Positions 11,595 to 23,412 of a stretch of 64,000 nt of DNA are shown here, piece by piece. The notes under the pieces are model-generated. The model worked only from the letters and a program-made list of their open reading frames with translations. It had not been told where the DNA came from and did no database searches. Positions within the stretch are counted from its first letter, which is position 1, and each line of letters begins with the position of its first letter. The stretch comes from Diatrype stigma (taxonomy: Eukaryota > Ascomycota > Sordariomycetes > Xylariales > Diatrypaceae): NCBI GenBank assembly GCA_022225965.2, contig JAKJXP020000102.1, forward strand, positions 101,542 to 165,541, given 5' to 3'. Made by a program: the position numbers and the translations under genes.

Positions 11595-12716
11595 GGCTGT
11601 TCTCGGGATCGGCGTGCAGTGTAACCTGACGTTCCAAGCACCTAGAAGGGGATCTGTTCGAGTGGTACAGCCAAGAATGTGACAACCCTCCTAAAACCAG
11701 CTCATGGGCCGATATGGACCTGAATTATATATTTGGTAAGAAGTAGTGGGTTTAGTCTCGGAGATCAAGAACTCAAGGAGGAGAAGCCTCCATAAGTACT
11801 TCGACGTAATCAGGCAGCGGAAGCATAAGCTTAATGAGGGCTGGCTGATAAGTCGGTAAATGAACGGGCTGTCATGGTATAGACTGTGGGACAACTGCAG
11901 GTGTCGTTGGGCTTATCGGAGGAGCTGGAGCTCACAGCGGACTAACCCCCCGTACCCCGTCTTTCCCGTTGATAACCGCGTGGAGCTACCCCATTGGGGA
12001 ATTAAGCATACCTGTAATTTGTATGTCTCCTATATGCATTGTCCGGACGAGCCAGTATAAGTTGGAGTAGGCTTTCGATGCACTGTGGATACAATTATTA
12101 TATAAGTAAGCGTCTCTGGGTTTTTGCTTGGTCGCTGAGTGCCTTGTACAGACTGTACAATCCATAGGAATACAGGCACTGCTGTGTCTCGTATGATCGT
12201 GCGATATAATGCCCCGTCTGTTCCGATAGTGAGTCCGATAGCGGGGAACCCCTATAAGGATCCGATAGGACCTACCTAGGTAGTATATACATGCTAGTTA
12301 GGAGAGCGGACTCCAAGCTAACCCCACACTCAAGCAACACCCCTGATTTGAGGACCACGATACGTCTTGCATCCTTTAGCTAAGCATCATGTGAAGTTAG
12401 CTGTGCTCAGGTTTGGGATGGCATCGAGATTCCCTTCAATTAGAGAAGTGGAGTCATGGAAGCTGCTAGTGTGGAACTGCGTCCCTATGCTATGTAAAGA
12501 AATAAGATAGCAAGACAAAGTAAACTTCATATAAACTGGATCAGCCGGAGTGCGGGGCCGGCTACCGAGCGTATAGGTCCCCTTCTCAATTCCTGGCGGG
12601 TCAAGATCTAGAATAGATGTGTACCTATACCCATAAATAGTCTATTTACGAGATGAGCTATGTATACTCCTGACATTGCGCAGAACCGACACGAATAGAT
12701 TCAAACAAAATAACAA
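11595..12716. promoter_or_regulatory. Intergenic region upstream of the amidase gene
   Basis: About 1.1 kb between the amidase start and the oxidoreductase stop, both on the minus strand. A 66-codon frame at 11860-12060 and others are unsupported. TAGGTA/TACCTA motifs and short AT-rich runs are present. No RNA gene was recognised. Confidence 0.4.
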
Positions 12717-14032
12717 TTACAACTTGCTGCTACTCCCCGGCTGCGGGATCTTCACAACGACCTTCCCCCACGTGCCGCGCGAGCCGAGCGCCACCAGCGC
12801 GTCCGGGAGGCTCTCGAGGCCGACGAACTCGCGATCCGCGAAGACGGTGCCGCGGAACTTTCCCCGGGCGATGAGGTCGCCGATGCCCCCCCAGACCTCG
12901 GGGATGCGCTCGGGCTCGAAGCGCGCGTAGGCGCCCCAGTGGATGCCGACGATGCTGATGTTCTTGAGCAGGACCTTGTTCATGGCGACCTTCTCGATGC
13001 TGCCGGCGGCGAAGCCCACCACGAGGATGCGGCCGTTCCACGCCACGCACTTGGTGCTCTTGTCGACGACGCCGACGGGGTCGTAGACCACGTCGACGCC
13101 GCGGCCCTTGGGCGTCAGCTTCTTGACCGCCTCGGGCCAGCCCGCGTCCCGGTAGTCCACCGCGTGGTCCGCCCCGAACGCCCGCGCCACCTCCAGCTTG
13201 CGCGCCGTCCCCGCCGTCGCGATCACCGTCGCCCCCAGCGCCTTGGCTACCTGCACGGCCGCGAGCCCTACCCCGCCCGCCGCCGCGTGCACCAGCACGT
13301 AGTCGCCTGCCTTGACGCCGGCTCGCAGCGCCAGCGCGCCGTAGCTCGTCGGCGCTGTCACGAAGAGGCCGGCTGCGTCCGTCAGGGACCAGCCTTCCGG
13401 TACGGGTAGGACTGTGACACGAGAGTCAGTGTCAGCTTTGCTTTGAATGATTGCTTTCCTTTTTCTTTCTTTCTTTTCCTTCAAGATCTGAAGATCTCTA
13501 GATGTAGGGGGTTAGTTGACTGTTGGATGCTATGCTACTTACGGTCATGCTCCTTGGCGCACACCTTCGTTGCGTAAGCCCCCTGGCTTGCGCCGAACAC
13601 GCGGCTGCCGACGGGGAACCGCGGCGTCTTGGAGCCCGAGGGCGTTGCGAGCACGATGCCTGCGAACTCAGCTCCAGCGACCCAGGGAAAGGCTGTTTGG
13701 TTTTGGGGTATTAGGTCAGTCTAGCCAAGGTGGATCACGACAGCGGACGAATGGCTTCTTACGTGGCTGATTCTGATATTTGCCTTGTATCTGAAGGATA
13801 TCGAAGAAGTTGGTTGCCGCGGCATGAACTTCGATCAGGTAGTCCTCGGAGCCCGGCGTGGGGTCCGGCAGCTCCGTGACCTTGAGATCTGTCGGCCCCT
13901 GAGATAAGGGTTAGTATAGGCCATTTCTTCCCATTCTCCTGTCCATGAGCACGGTGACATTGCATCATGTGTGTGCATGTAGGTCTCAGCCGTCCCTACC
14001 TTTACATATTCGGTGAGTTGGATACCCCGCAT
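12717..14032 (-). CDS. Zinc-less MDR family oxidoreductase (quinone oxidoreductase-like)
   Basis: Four-exon gene: 14032-14000, 13898-13763, 13692-13543 and 13411-12717, giving about 337 residues. Donors are GTAGGG, GTAAGA and GTAAGT and all phases close (0, 1, 1). It is a medium-chain dehydrogenase/reductase of the NADPH:quinone oxidoreductase group. An N-terminal GroES-like domain opens with MRGIQLTEY and contains AATNFFDILQIQGKY and PFPWVAGAEFAG. The Rossmann domain follows, with the AAAGGVGLAAVQ nucleotide-binding loop at about residues 149-160 and the DPVG strand near 200. The cysteine/histidine ligands of the catalytic zinc are not seen, which fits the quinone reductase branch. The family reduces quinones or activated alkenes with NADPH in the cytosol. 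It is divergent from dsk2 across a 1.27-kb region. Confidence 0.92.
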
Positions 14033-15297
14033 GTTCGGCAACGATGTAGGGACAGTAAGGAGGCTGGAAACGGGATGGAAATGATTAGGGAACGTATATT
14101 ATCATTAAAATGCTATCGAATTGAGTATTGAGGGGGGGTTGCGCTATCACGATAAAAAGACTAAGACGCGATCTATTCATGAAAATGTGTTGTTGAACGT
14201 GTTGGATGCCTACCTATTGTCAATTAATAACCGGTACATGACATGGGACGGATACCTATGCCATGCCTACCGAGGTAAAACGACCAAAGAGGCAGACTTG
14301 CGATCCCCTGTCAAAGCTGCACGACAGCTACCGGGTACTAACCTGGTAGTTATATACTTTCTGATTGGTCAAAAAGAGGCAGTCAGCTCATTGCCTCTTC
14401 GGGCAATATCTCAGCCCCTCAGCCTCTGATCCCCTGGACCAACGACTCCACAAAGTGTGGCTGGTGACTGTGAGACTGTCCAGAAGACTGGAAGGTGTTC
14501 GACGCCAAGAGAAGAGTTTATGTCATACAAGAGGAACGATGTTGGTCAGCTATTGATTGTGGAGCATGTGGCTTATCGGCGCTATTCAATGAACATTGAT
14601 TGTTGGTTGAACAGGGGTAGCGTTGGGTATTGACAAGTATCTAGACTAACTAATAACTATGATGCAGTGAATAGGTTGTGATGCCCGTCGTATGATACAC
14701 GAGACATCGTCCCCTTGGGTATCTTGGGTATTTATAGGTATCGATCTGGAAGCGTCTATCGGTTATAGTACATGAACTTCCTATCGGCAACTTAGCACCT
14801 TGGGTAGGTACCTAATATTTGGCATCTTTTTGCGACGTACGAAGTAGTTACCCGATCCCGATCCGCGCCCCTCAGGCTGTTGCGGCTTTGCCCCACCATC
14901 AGTGAACCCCCAATCGATTGATTACCTACATACATCCTACGTACCTACATACCTACTACATACCGACATACATACATCAGGGTACAGGTTTAGTTGGTTG
15001 AATCACATCGCCATTGCCCATTATCTTCACCACTGCCACCACCACCACCACCACCACCACCACCACCACCACCATCACTAGATCAACACGTGTGCAGCCT
15101 AACGTCGTTTGAGGCTGTCAACATCCATATCCCACCCCCAGTGACCCATTTCCCTCTCAGACAGATTCATCAATAGACTCATTACTCATCCAACAAGAGT
15201 CGTTACCGTTGGTTGAATCTTGACATCATCCCCTCTTGCGCATATACACCACCCACCACATCGCATCACCTCACCTCACCTCGCTCGCTCGCTGGAG
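14033..15297. promoter_or_regulatory. Divergent promoter region between the oxidoreductase gene and dsk2
   Basis: A 1.27-kb spacer between head-to-head genes. It contains TACCTACATA-rich tracts (about 14928-14980) and a CCA microsatellite closer to dsk2. Short open frames at 14121-14556 show no motif. The dsk2 leader is C/A/T-rich (TCACCTCACCTCGCTCGC), typical of fungal start-proximal leaders. Confidence 0.5.
15029..15078 (+). repeat. (CCA)n microsatellite
   Basis: About fourteen near-perfect CCA/CAC triplets lie in the upstream region of dsk2. The run is bounded by ACTGC on the left and ATCACTAG on the right. It is probably promoter or leader sequence rather than coding. Confidence 0.9.
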
Positions 15298-16830
15298 ATG
15301 GCCGACTCCGCAGAGGGCAGCACCGACCCTCAGGTCTCCTTCAAGGTCAAGACCTCGGGCGACAAAACCCACAGCATCACCATGGCCGAGTCCGCCACCG
15401 TGTCAGATCTGAAGACCAAGCTAGCCGGATCCGATTTCGAGGACATCCCTATCGAGCGACAACGCCTGATCTACTCCGGCCGGGTCATGAAGAACGACGA
15501 GCCGTTAAGTACCTACAAGATCAAGACCGGAAATACAATACATCTGGTCAAGAGCGCCGCCAGCAACCCCACTCCCGCGCCCCCGGCGTCCTCGTCAGCA
15601 ACACCCGCCGTGCCGCAAGTGCCTACCAATATGGCCGCGGGCACCGCCAACAACCCACTGGCTGGTCTGACGGGCGCACGTTACGCCGGTCTAACCAACC
15701 TGCCTTCGGCCGATATGTTTGGTCCAGATGGAGGAGTAAGTGAAGTCTATACCTACACATACGCACCAACGCCACATCTATCATCATACAAATAGGAGTT
15801 TCCTCTCTCTCCGATGCTAACCACACGATGTATGTAGATGTCAGGATCCATGGGCATGAACGACGCCGACATGGAGAACATGCTTAGCAATCCCAACTTC
15901 CTGCAGCAGATGAACGAGATGATGAACAACGACGCCTTCGTCCACATGATGGAGTCGCACCCGGCCTTCCGCGGGAACCCCATGGCCCAGCAGATGCTCC
16001 GAAACCCTGAGTTCCGCCGCATGATCTTCAACCCCGAAACCCTACGGAGCGCCGCACGAATGCAGCGGATGATGCGGGGCCCGGGCGGCGGCGCCGGTGG
16101 CGCTCCCGCCTTCCCCATGCCCGGCGCGACGGACAACACACCGGGCAGTGGTGGCGACGCAGCGGCGGCAGCTGGCGGTAACAATGCGGGCGCTAATGCG
16201 GGAGGAGGCCAACCCAACCCCTTCGATCCGTCGGCGTGGGGCGGTCTCCTTGGCGCTGGCGCTGGCGCTGGTGCGGGTGCAGGCGCAGGTGCTGGTGCTG
16301 GAGGCGATGCTGCCGCCAATCCCTTCGCATCCTTCTTCAACCCGTTCGTAGTGCCGGTCCAGGGAGGCGCCGGCGCACAGACCGGAGGCACCGCCACCCC
16401 GGGGGACGCCAATGCGAGCCAGGGCCAGGGCGCCAACGCTGCTGACGCCAGCAACCGATCCGGCCAGCTACCGGCTAACAACCCGTTCGCTAGCCTGTTC
16501 GGTCAGTTTCCCGGAGCCGGAGCCGGGGCCCCTGGAGATGGCGCAGCCGGAGCGGGAGCGGGAGCGGCCAACCCGTTCTTCGGGGTCCCGCCGATGAACC
16601 CCGAGGCGCTCCAGCACATCTTGCAAGGGCTCGGGGTGAACTCCCCACTAGGCGGCGGCTCGCCCGCGCCCCCAGCCATGCCCGTGGACAACCGTCCGCC
16701 CGAGGAGCGGTACGCCGAGCAGCTGCGCCAGCTCAACGACATGGGCTTCACCGATTTCGATAGGAATGTGGCGGCGCTGCGACGGAGCGGTGGGAGTGTC
16801 CAGGGCGCTATCGAGCACCTGCTGAGCTAA
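15298..16830 (+). CDS. dsk2: Ubiquilin-family proteasome shuttle protein Dsk2
   Basis: Two exons, 15298-15735 and 15838-16830, joined in phase 0 (GTAAGT donor, ATGTAG acceptor), giving about 476 residues. The ATG at 15298 places the ubiquitin-like fold (VSFKVKTSGDKTHSITM onward) close to the N-terminus, as in the family. An upstream in-frame extension lacks an ATG. Domain order: UBL at about residues 12-85; an STI1-like, Met/Asn-rich segment at about 150-215 (MENMLSNPNFLQQM); a long Gly/Ala/Pro/Asn linker with a Gly-Ala dipeptide run; and a C-terminal UBA domain at about 432-476 (LNDMGF). Dsk2 binds polyubiquitinated clients through UBA and the proteasome through UBL, delivering clients for degradation. 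The linker is longer and more repetitive than in yeast Dsk2. The call is secure from the UBL-STI1-UBA order. Confidence 0.95.
16251..16305 (+). repeat. Coding GGCGCT/GGTGCG repeat (Gly-Ala run) in dsk2
   Basis: A hexanucleotide GGNGCN repeat encodes alternating Gly-Ala pairs in the linker of the Dsk2 protein. It is divisible by three and stays in frame, so copy-number change would only alter linker length. Confidence 0.85.
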
Positions 16831-17690
16831 GACGTTGAATGTTAAATGGACCGAGATGAAGAGACTATTCGCCTGTCTACTGGTATCGTGGAGGTATGAC
16901 GTCGGCGAGGGGTTAACCACTCAGTTGCTCCCCTTTTGCGTGTGGGTATCCCCGGATGGATGGGATGAAATCACCACACATACATACATATTAGCTTAAT
17001 TAGCAGCATCAAACAGCAAAACGAAACGAAAGAAGAGAAGAAGCACTTTTGACTTGAAACAACAGTTGGGAACGAGTACCCGCCATGTCATGATGTTGCG
17101 TTGCGATTGTATTTATCACGCTACGTTTACGATACACCGGTGCTCAGTGACTGCGATGGATATAGGGGTCCTCTTTTGTTCAGTGCAAAAGTGCATGGGA
17201 ACATGAGTGTGTAGTATGTACGACGGTCATGGCTCTTGTCTGTTTGGTTGACGGTGATGGCAATAAGAAAGGAACAGATGGATAGGGGTTAGGGGTAGAG
17301 TCAAATTATCATCAGAGACAGACATTGTCGGTGAGTAGTGGCAAGCCGTCTTGGCTTACATTACAGTTTTGGCTACGTTGCGATATCAAGGGAGATTCGT
17401 AAACAACGTCGTCTCTTGTGGAGCCAACGAAAAATAACCTCGTACATGTTCTGACTCTACCGAATAGGCATTGATGGCAATTGCAGTGTTATTGGTAGCT
17501 GAATAATACATCGCTACATTTTTGTGTTCAATCATTGGGCCGCACAGGGAGTTACAAACCCGCTTAGAAAGGAGTCGTAGAGTGTGGGGGAGTAAGTTTT
17601 AGTCAGACTGTTACGTGAATCTATTTGCGATGATAATTTCACCTCATAATGTCACGTGTTGGCTATAAGTTTTCGAATTTCTCTGTTCCC
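16831..17690. other. Intergenic region between convergent dsk2 and the 7-TM gene
   Basis: About 860 bp between two convergent stop codons. It holds untranslated 3' sequence with TACATA repeats near 16981-16993 and AT-rich stretches. No coding or RNA gene is recognised. Confidence 0.5.
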
Positions 17691-18929
17691 CTAGAGGTGT
17701 GGTATATACTCTGCCCAGCTGACTGCTACGAAAGCTTCGGCTGGCAATGATCGCATACACCATGCCGACTCGAATAGGATGCAAAATCTTGTACAAAAGT
17801 ATAGAAACCCCGGGATAAAGAACCACAAACAAGCAGGGAATCGACGCTTGTAGCCCCCCAGCGTATCAAGTCCAGTGTTTTTGAAGTCCTCCCTCCAGCA
17901 AATGATGACTTCGGCGATCCCATAGGTAGCAAGCAGAATCCACATCACGGAACAGTTAACTTTCCAGAATATCTGCTCCCAGTAAGTCGGAAAGGAAGCA
18001 TTCCAAGCTTCGAAATGGATACTTGCAAACGTTGCTGTTACAATTCCTAGCCATATATGTGCTCTTAGGTTTGGAACTTGGGGGTCGCGATCATTTGGAA
18101 TACGCTTCATAGGGGTTGTCTGAAGGCCAGCTGCTTGGATCCATTGACAAACACGCTTGCTCCACTTCCTAGATATATATATATCTGGCTCTATGAAATC
18201 AAGTGGAGTGTCTAAGAAGGAATCTCCACCTGATTCACCAGCATTTTCCAAGACTTCGGCTATGTTGCGGTCCATTGTGATGGTAGTAGGGTTGAGGACG
18301 TCCAGGGGTTTCCTCCGCCAAAACCATAGGGTGGTAAAGCTGCATCCAGCAATACATAAGGTCGACAATTCCAGAGGCGTGATTGGCAGATTTTCGATTG
18401 CCCTGCCAATGACCTGTATCAGAAGAGATCCTGTTTGGATACAGGTAACAAGTCTGGTAATGCCATCGGCTTTGCTCTTGTCACATATCTCCTCTCGTAC
18501 AATGCTTGGTAGTTCAATGTACTCATGTCGTACCAAGTATTCAACCTGTCTTGCCGAAATGGGGACGGGTTCATAATCTCGAGATCGAAGCACAAAACCC
18601 CCCATATCTGCGTAAAATGCGTGCTCCAAGGTCCATGTATCATGACCCAATGCATTCATAGCCGCAACCGATCTATGCGCAGATGTCCACTGTCCACAAG
18701 CAAATAACATGGGCAACTCCGGCGCTAGAAGGCCAAGAAGAGTCCACCGAAGCTTACGCGCGAAATGGTTTCTGAAGTGGTCTTTCGGTGCCGGGACGTT
18801 GAGATGTAGCATTGTATAAAGACATAGGTAAAGAGTGGCGAAGCAGGACCACAGAATATCGAGAGTGCCGCGTTGGTTCGGGGTCGAGACCCAACCATAT
18901 CCTAAGCTGGAGCTGGAGCTGTCGTTCAT
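17691..18929 (-). CDS. Fungal multipass membrane protein of unknown function
   Basis: Intronless 412-residue frame from an ATG at 18929. The N-terminal motif GWVSTPNQRGTLDILWSC is characteristic of a widespread, uncharacterised family of filamentous-fungal membrane proteins. About seven hydrophobic spans are visible: residues about 20-42, 60-80, 165-185, 195-212, 290-308, 328-350 and 370-395. A long polar loop between the second and third span carries acidic and basic residues. The stop codon is preceded by an aromatic-rich tail. No catalytic motif is seen and no function is proposed. It is divergent from the MpaB-like oxygenase gene, with about 1 kb between starts. Codon use is less GC-biased than in the upstream genes, which may mean an accessory gene. 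Confidence 0.8.
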   Translation of the reverse strand: MNDSSSSSLGYGWVSTPNQRGTLDILWSCFATLYLCLYTMLHLNVPAPKDHFRNHFARKLRWTLLGLLAPELPMLFACGQWTSAHRSVAAMNALGHDTWTLEHAFYADMGGFVLRSRDYEPVPISARQVEYLVRHEYIELPSIVREEICDKSKADGITRLVTCIQTGSLLIQVIGRAIENLPITPLELSTLCIAGCSFTTLWFWRRKPLDVLNPTTITMDRNIAEVLENAGESGGDSFLDTPLDFIEPDIYISRKWSKRVCQWIQAAGLQTTPMKRIPNDRDPQVPNLRAHIWLGIVTATFASIHFEAWNASFPTYWEQIFWKVNCSVMWILLATYGIAEVIICWREDFKNTGLDTLGGYKRRFPACLWFFIPGFLYFCTRFCILFESAWCMRSLPAEAFVAVSWAEYIPHL

Positions 18930-19926
18930 CTTATGTAAATGTAGAGGTTATAATTGTCTGGTTTCTAATGATTCGAATATATTGCCTTCGTCTCGTCAGT
19001 TCTCTACCAAATTTTGACGGAGGATTCTGGGTCTATTGTATACCGTTTGGGTAGCTTCATTCCAACTGGAAGCTTGAGGTATAGAGACTTGAAATGACCT
19101 GGGTGCATTAGGTAAAGGTTCTAGTTACTCTGATATTACCATACCAAACCCATTTGATACTCTCGTGAAGTTGTACGTTACCTAGCTCACGTATTTGCTA
19201 GAAATGCATTATGAGCCCGATGAAGACAGGTTACTTCCCAGGAAGTGTGGAGGGCTGTCGAGAGGGTGTTCATGAATCTAATGGTTCCAAAAACCGCGGT
19301 ACCTTTGAACTGCGCTTACTATTATTAGGACATGTACGACCCAACTGCATATCCCCTGGCGAATACACATAAGAAGTACCTGTTCAAAGATCCAACACGC
19401 TTGAAGCCTTGTGCTGTGATGGACCCTCGGCGTTTAAAGCTATATACGTTCGTAGAACTAGCCTACCTACAACAATTTACAGAGTACCGAGATGTAGACA
19501 GTTGTGAACAAACTGGCATTGATAGGCCTAGTTTTAATGCTTTACTAAACTAAGTTTCACAGAGATCTTTTCTCGAAGACCTTATAGTTGGATGAATGGT
19601 TGTGCAATTTAGTGCTAGTCACTACATGTGCTAGATGACTACGGGTATGCTCAAAGGGTAATAACTGAATAGGTATTGTCGGTCTAGGTCAAGCGGGTGC
19701 CCAACCGGAGCAACCACTGAGAACAACGAGATTATATCGGTTTCATAGACCCTGGTACCAACGCCCAACCACGATGTAACCTTGTCATGCAAGCCACAAC
19801 CAACAGCTGAACGATCAACACCTCTCTAAATCCTCAAAAAACCTCTCATGATCAACCTAGCATGCTTCAATATTGTTACTCCTTCAGGCAATCTGTCTTC
19901 ACCACGTTTATTTATGCTATTGAGTT
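18930..19926. promoter_or_regulatory. Divergent region between the 7-TM gene and the oxygenase gene
   Basis: About 1 kb of promoter-type sequence between two head-to-head genes. A 73-codon frame at 19332-19553 has no recognised motif or codon bias and is not called. No operator motif was identified. Confidence 0.4.
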
Positions 19927-21261
19927 ATGGAGTGGCGAATTGTGATCAGTTTTATCGCCCTGTACCTTGTGATCGTGCGTATCCTAAGGTACCGTCGTCG
20001 CGATTTATTTCTTCGTAAATTCGGTGTTCATATGAATTCATCCACGCCAGAAATGAGCTTAGATGAAGCCTTTGCGATTGTGCGAGACCTTGCCGAGCTG
20101 GAATTCCCAACGATATTTTCTGGTTCGGTGTTTTTTGCACTATTCAAGGTAGGCCTCATGGTACCAAATACCCCCTCCAAGGATTTTCGTTAACATGGAA
20201 AGACATACGGTATCCCGTCGATATCGAGCCTGCTAGTTGCAACTGGCCAGCTGAACAACCCCACAACTGCTTCAAAACGTGCTGCTGATACAGGAATCAT
20301 CATCACGGAGGTCGTCTTAAATGAACCATCATCATCTCGCAAGATCGATGGCATAGCTCGGATGAATTATCTGCATGGACGTTATAGGAAAGCTGGTAAG
20401 ATCACAGACGATGACATGCTCTATACATTAGGCTTGTTTGCACTCGAACCAATGCGTTGGACGGATCTATATGAATGGAGAACTCTCACAATGGTCGAGA
20501 AATGTGCCCTTAGTGTCTTTTGGAGAGACCTAGGTGACTCTATGGATATCCCTTTCGATCAACTCAAGCTCCAGTGCTCGGACTTGAACAATAGCCTTGC
20601 TTGGCTCGATGCACTTCAGTGCTGGTGTTCAAATTACGAAGCAAAGAACATGGTGCCGGCAAAGACAAACCAGGAGCTCTCAAGCGCTACCCTTGATATT
20701 GCTATGTTCCATGTGCCGAAACTACTGCGTGGAGTTGCATTAAGACTTATCAGCGCCCTACTAGAGCCTCACTTGCGTGAAGCTATGATGTACGTCAAAG
20801 ATACTTGCTATCACATGTCCTAGACTAATTATGTCGTACACATTACTTACTAGTCCTGAAGCATTGAGAATCCAAGCGTGGTTTACGAAGTTACGCTTCG
20901 CATAGCGATGAACATACGGAAATGGGTCGTCCGATATCTGTGCTTGCCTCGCCCAGCCTGGTTACGGGTGCTATGGTTCACGGATCAGCCCGACCCCTTG
21001 ACAAGAAAGTACCACGCACTACAGTACATCTCCCATCCTTGGTACGTCAAGCCAAACTTCATTAATCGATGGGGCTTCATAGCTCTGCGCACGCGGCTGT
21101 GGGGAGGGGTACTTCCCGGTGAGGGAGGCGGTACGTACTGTCCTGAGGGTTACCATATATCCGAGCTTGGGCCGGTTGCACTACAGGGAAAGGGGGAAGA
21201 AGACATGGAACGGACAAGAGCGCAACTCCGAGCGAAAGTAGGCTGCCCAAGGTTCATGTAA
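19927..21261 (+). CDS. MpaB/MpaB'-like ER-bound oxygenase (DUF2236, rubber-oxygenase fold)
   Basis: Three exons: 19927-20148, 20203-20789 and 20862-21261, giving about 402 residues. Introns have GTAGGC and GTACGT donors. Acceptors (GGAAAG, CTGAAG) were chosen because they alone keep the family sequence in frame. The N-terminus is a single membrane anchor (about residues 4-21) followed by Arg-rich sequence. This fits an ER-bound, cytosol-facing enzyme. The family core is evident: FALFK|TYGIPSIS, SKRAADTG, ARMNYLHGRYRKAGKI, DDDMLYTL, ALEPMRW and MVPAKTN. MpaB-type proteins are heme-dependent oxygenases. MpaB' cleaves a farnesyl chain in mycophenolic acid biosynthesis and rubber oxygenases cleave polyisoprene (family knowledge). 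The conserved His in NYLHGRY is a candidate heme ligand. No biosynthetic backbone enzyme is in the window, so the substrate is unknown. Confidence 0.88.
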
Positions 21262-21365
21262 TAGATACAATGATATACTTAGTATGGAGCCGCAATAGAA
21301 GCATAAGCCATGTTCACAAAGGGATAAAGGCGTTCATATTGTAAGGACAAAACTCTATCTCAATC

Positions 21366-23101
21366 CTATAGTACGTAGCGGAAATCTGGATGTCTGTCTC
21401 CTTTTTTGCCTGCGTCGATCTCTCTTACCTTCTCATCCATACCCATCCCGTCACGTTTCTTGTTTATTTTCCTCAACGTATACCACATGGTTAAATATCC
21501 AACAGCTGCCAGAGTCATTGTGCAAAGGGATACAGCATGCCCGATAGTGTATCGACCATCACTTGAAGTGAGCCGATAGATTTGTCCCGACTATGATGAG
21601 TTAGTATTTGGATGTAAGGTTGTAAGGGGGTCCCCAAGCTTGCACTAGGACGACGGAAGGACATCTCGGGGTTGATTTATTTCAAATGCATTAGGTTCTG
21701 GGACTTACCATGATACCAGCGCTGTTGCCAATGGTCTGTTGTAACCCAATGGCGGTAGCACGCTTGAAATATCCAGCATTGCTATTGGAGAGCCAAGTGA
21801 CGTTCAGTCCAACAACACAGTAGATTCCAGTCGCCGTAACAAAAGTCCCGAAATAGAGTGGACCAGTTGAGGTCATCGGAACACCCAGGAGAATCGCATA
21901 GCCCACGGCCGTTATCAGCGCCATGGGGACCATGAAGACGCCGCGGCGGTTAAAGCGGTCGGACATGAATGAGATGGCGATGTACACGCACGCAGCCCAA
22001 ATGTAGACAGGCACCGTCAGCAGCTGGGTGCGCACGCTGTCGTAGCCGAACCCGCGGATGATGATGGGCAGGAACGTGCCGAAGCCGAACGAGCACGTGT
22101 CGGCGCAGAACTGGCACCACGCCGAGAGCCAGACCTTGGGGTCCTTGAAGGCGAGCGCGACCTCGGCCTTGTCGAGCGTCTCGGACTGGCCGAGGTAGAC
22201 CTTGGTCTGCTCGTGGCGGATCCGCATGAGCGCCTTCTCGTCCTCGCGCAACCACCAGGCCGTCTCGAAGTTGTCCGGGAGCAGGAACACGGCGACGATG
22301 CCGACGACGACCGAGATGAGCCCCTCGACGAGGAACAGCCAGCGCCAGCCCGCGAGGCTCTTGGCGCCGTGGAGACCCGTCAGCCCGTAGGCCAGGAGGC
22401 CGCCGAACGCCCCGGACAAAGCCGAAGCGACGAAGAGGTACGAGATGCGCCGGGCTTGCTCTTCCTTCTTGTAGAAGGTGCTGAGGTACAGGGTCAAGCA
22501 GGGGAAGAGCCCGCTTTCGAAGGCGCCGAGCAGCAGGCGGGTGGCCAGGAGACCGGCGTAGTTCCGGATGAACGCCGAGCCGATAATGACGGCCGACCAG
22601 GCGATGATGAAGAATGGGATCAGACGGCTCGCCCTGAGCTTCTTAAGAGCTAGTGAAGCTGGTATCTCGAACGCGATATAGGTGACTGACCACATGTTAG
22701 TGTGTTCCCTTCGTCTTTCAGAGGACAGCTGCCTAGGACAAGAGCTTGGACGTACCATAGAAAACCGTCACGGCGACGTTCAGCTGATTGCCTTCTAAGT
22801 TGAGGTCCGTTGTCATGCCCGCAACTGCTGCATTTCCTGCATGGTTGATCAGCCTTGCATTGAAAGAGAGCTCGAAGACAGATCGGAGTGCCTTACCAAT
22901 ATTGCTTCGATCTAGGTAGGCTACAAGGAAGAATAAAACCATCATAGGGCTTAGAAACATATCCAGCTTCCTCAGAAGCCGTTTCTCTGCACCGGGATCG
23001 ATCGCCAATTCGACCTGGCCGGGTGAATGCGGCTCAGCATCGCTACCGACCTTGATGTCGATTTCCATCTTCTCGGGAGGCGTCATGGGTGTGTTAGACA
23101 T
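21366..23101 (-). CDS. MFS transporter, anion:cation symporter/allantoate permease (Dal5-like) type
   Basis: Four exons: 23101-22897, 22836-22756, 22685-21709 and 21590-21366, giving about 495 residues. Phases close exactly (1, 1, 0). Introns use GTAAGG, GTACGT and GTAAGT donors. The first intron splits the signature DRSNIGNA at the end of transmembrane helix 1. The acidic, Pro-rich N-terminus is cytosolic and is followed by about twelve hydrophobic helices. Visible motifs are GLLATRLLLGAFESGLFPC, GWRWLFLVEG and the YLSTFYKKEEQARR loop, typical of fungal permeases for allantoate, pantothenate, nicotinate, biotin precursors or similar organic anions. It imports small carboxylates with protons across the plasma membrane. 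The divergent Zn2Cys6 regulator gene starts 524 bp away and is its likely regulator. Substrate not determinable. Confidence 0.93.
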
Positions 23102-23412
23102 GACATCTGATCCTACGCTGATGCTCTATTGGATCAGCAATATACAGACAACCAGCTTCGATCAGGCAGTCAGGGTGAAGAACATGTACATAATTCACAG
23201 TCATGTATTGGTTTAAAGGAGGTTGACACAACCTGATTCATATCTATATCTATAACAAAGTAGATGCATGCCGTCAGGGCAGGCTCGGGTCCAGAGACCT
23301 TAAGCCTATCATGATGACTTCGGTAGGAATATCCCGATGGATCATAAAGAATAAGCCGATGCTTATCGTAGCATTACCCCGGCTTGTGTCCACTACGTAG
23401 TAACTGAGTGAC

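Noticed and set aside
14878..14900. PACE-like TTTGCC..ACC motif upstream of dsk2 (proteasome-gene element)
   Set aside because: It has two extra bases compared with the GGTGGCAAA core, so it is not a valid match.
19332..19553. 73-codon frame in the 7-TM/oxygenase divergent region
   Set aside because: No recognisable domain. Lies in promoter sequence.
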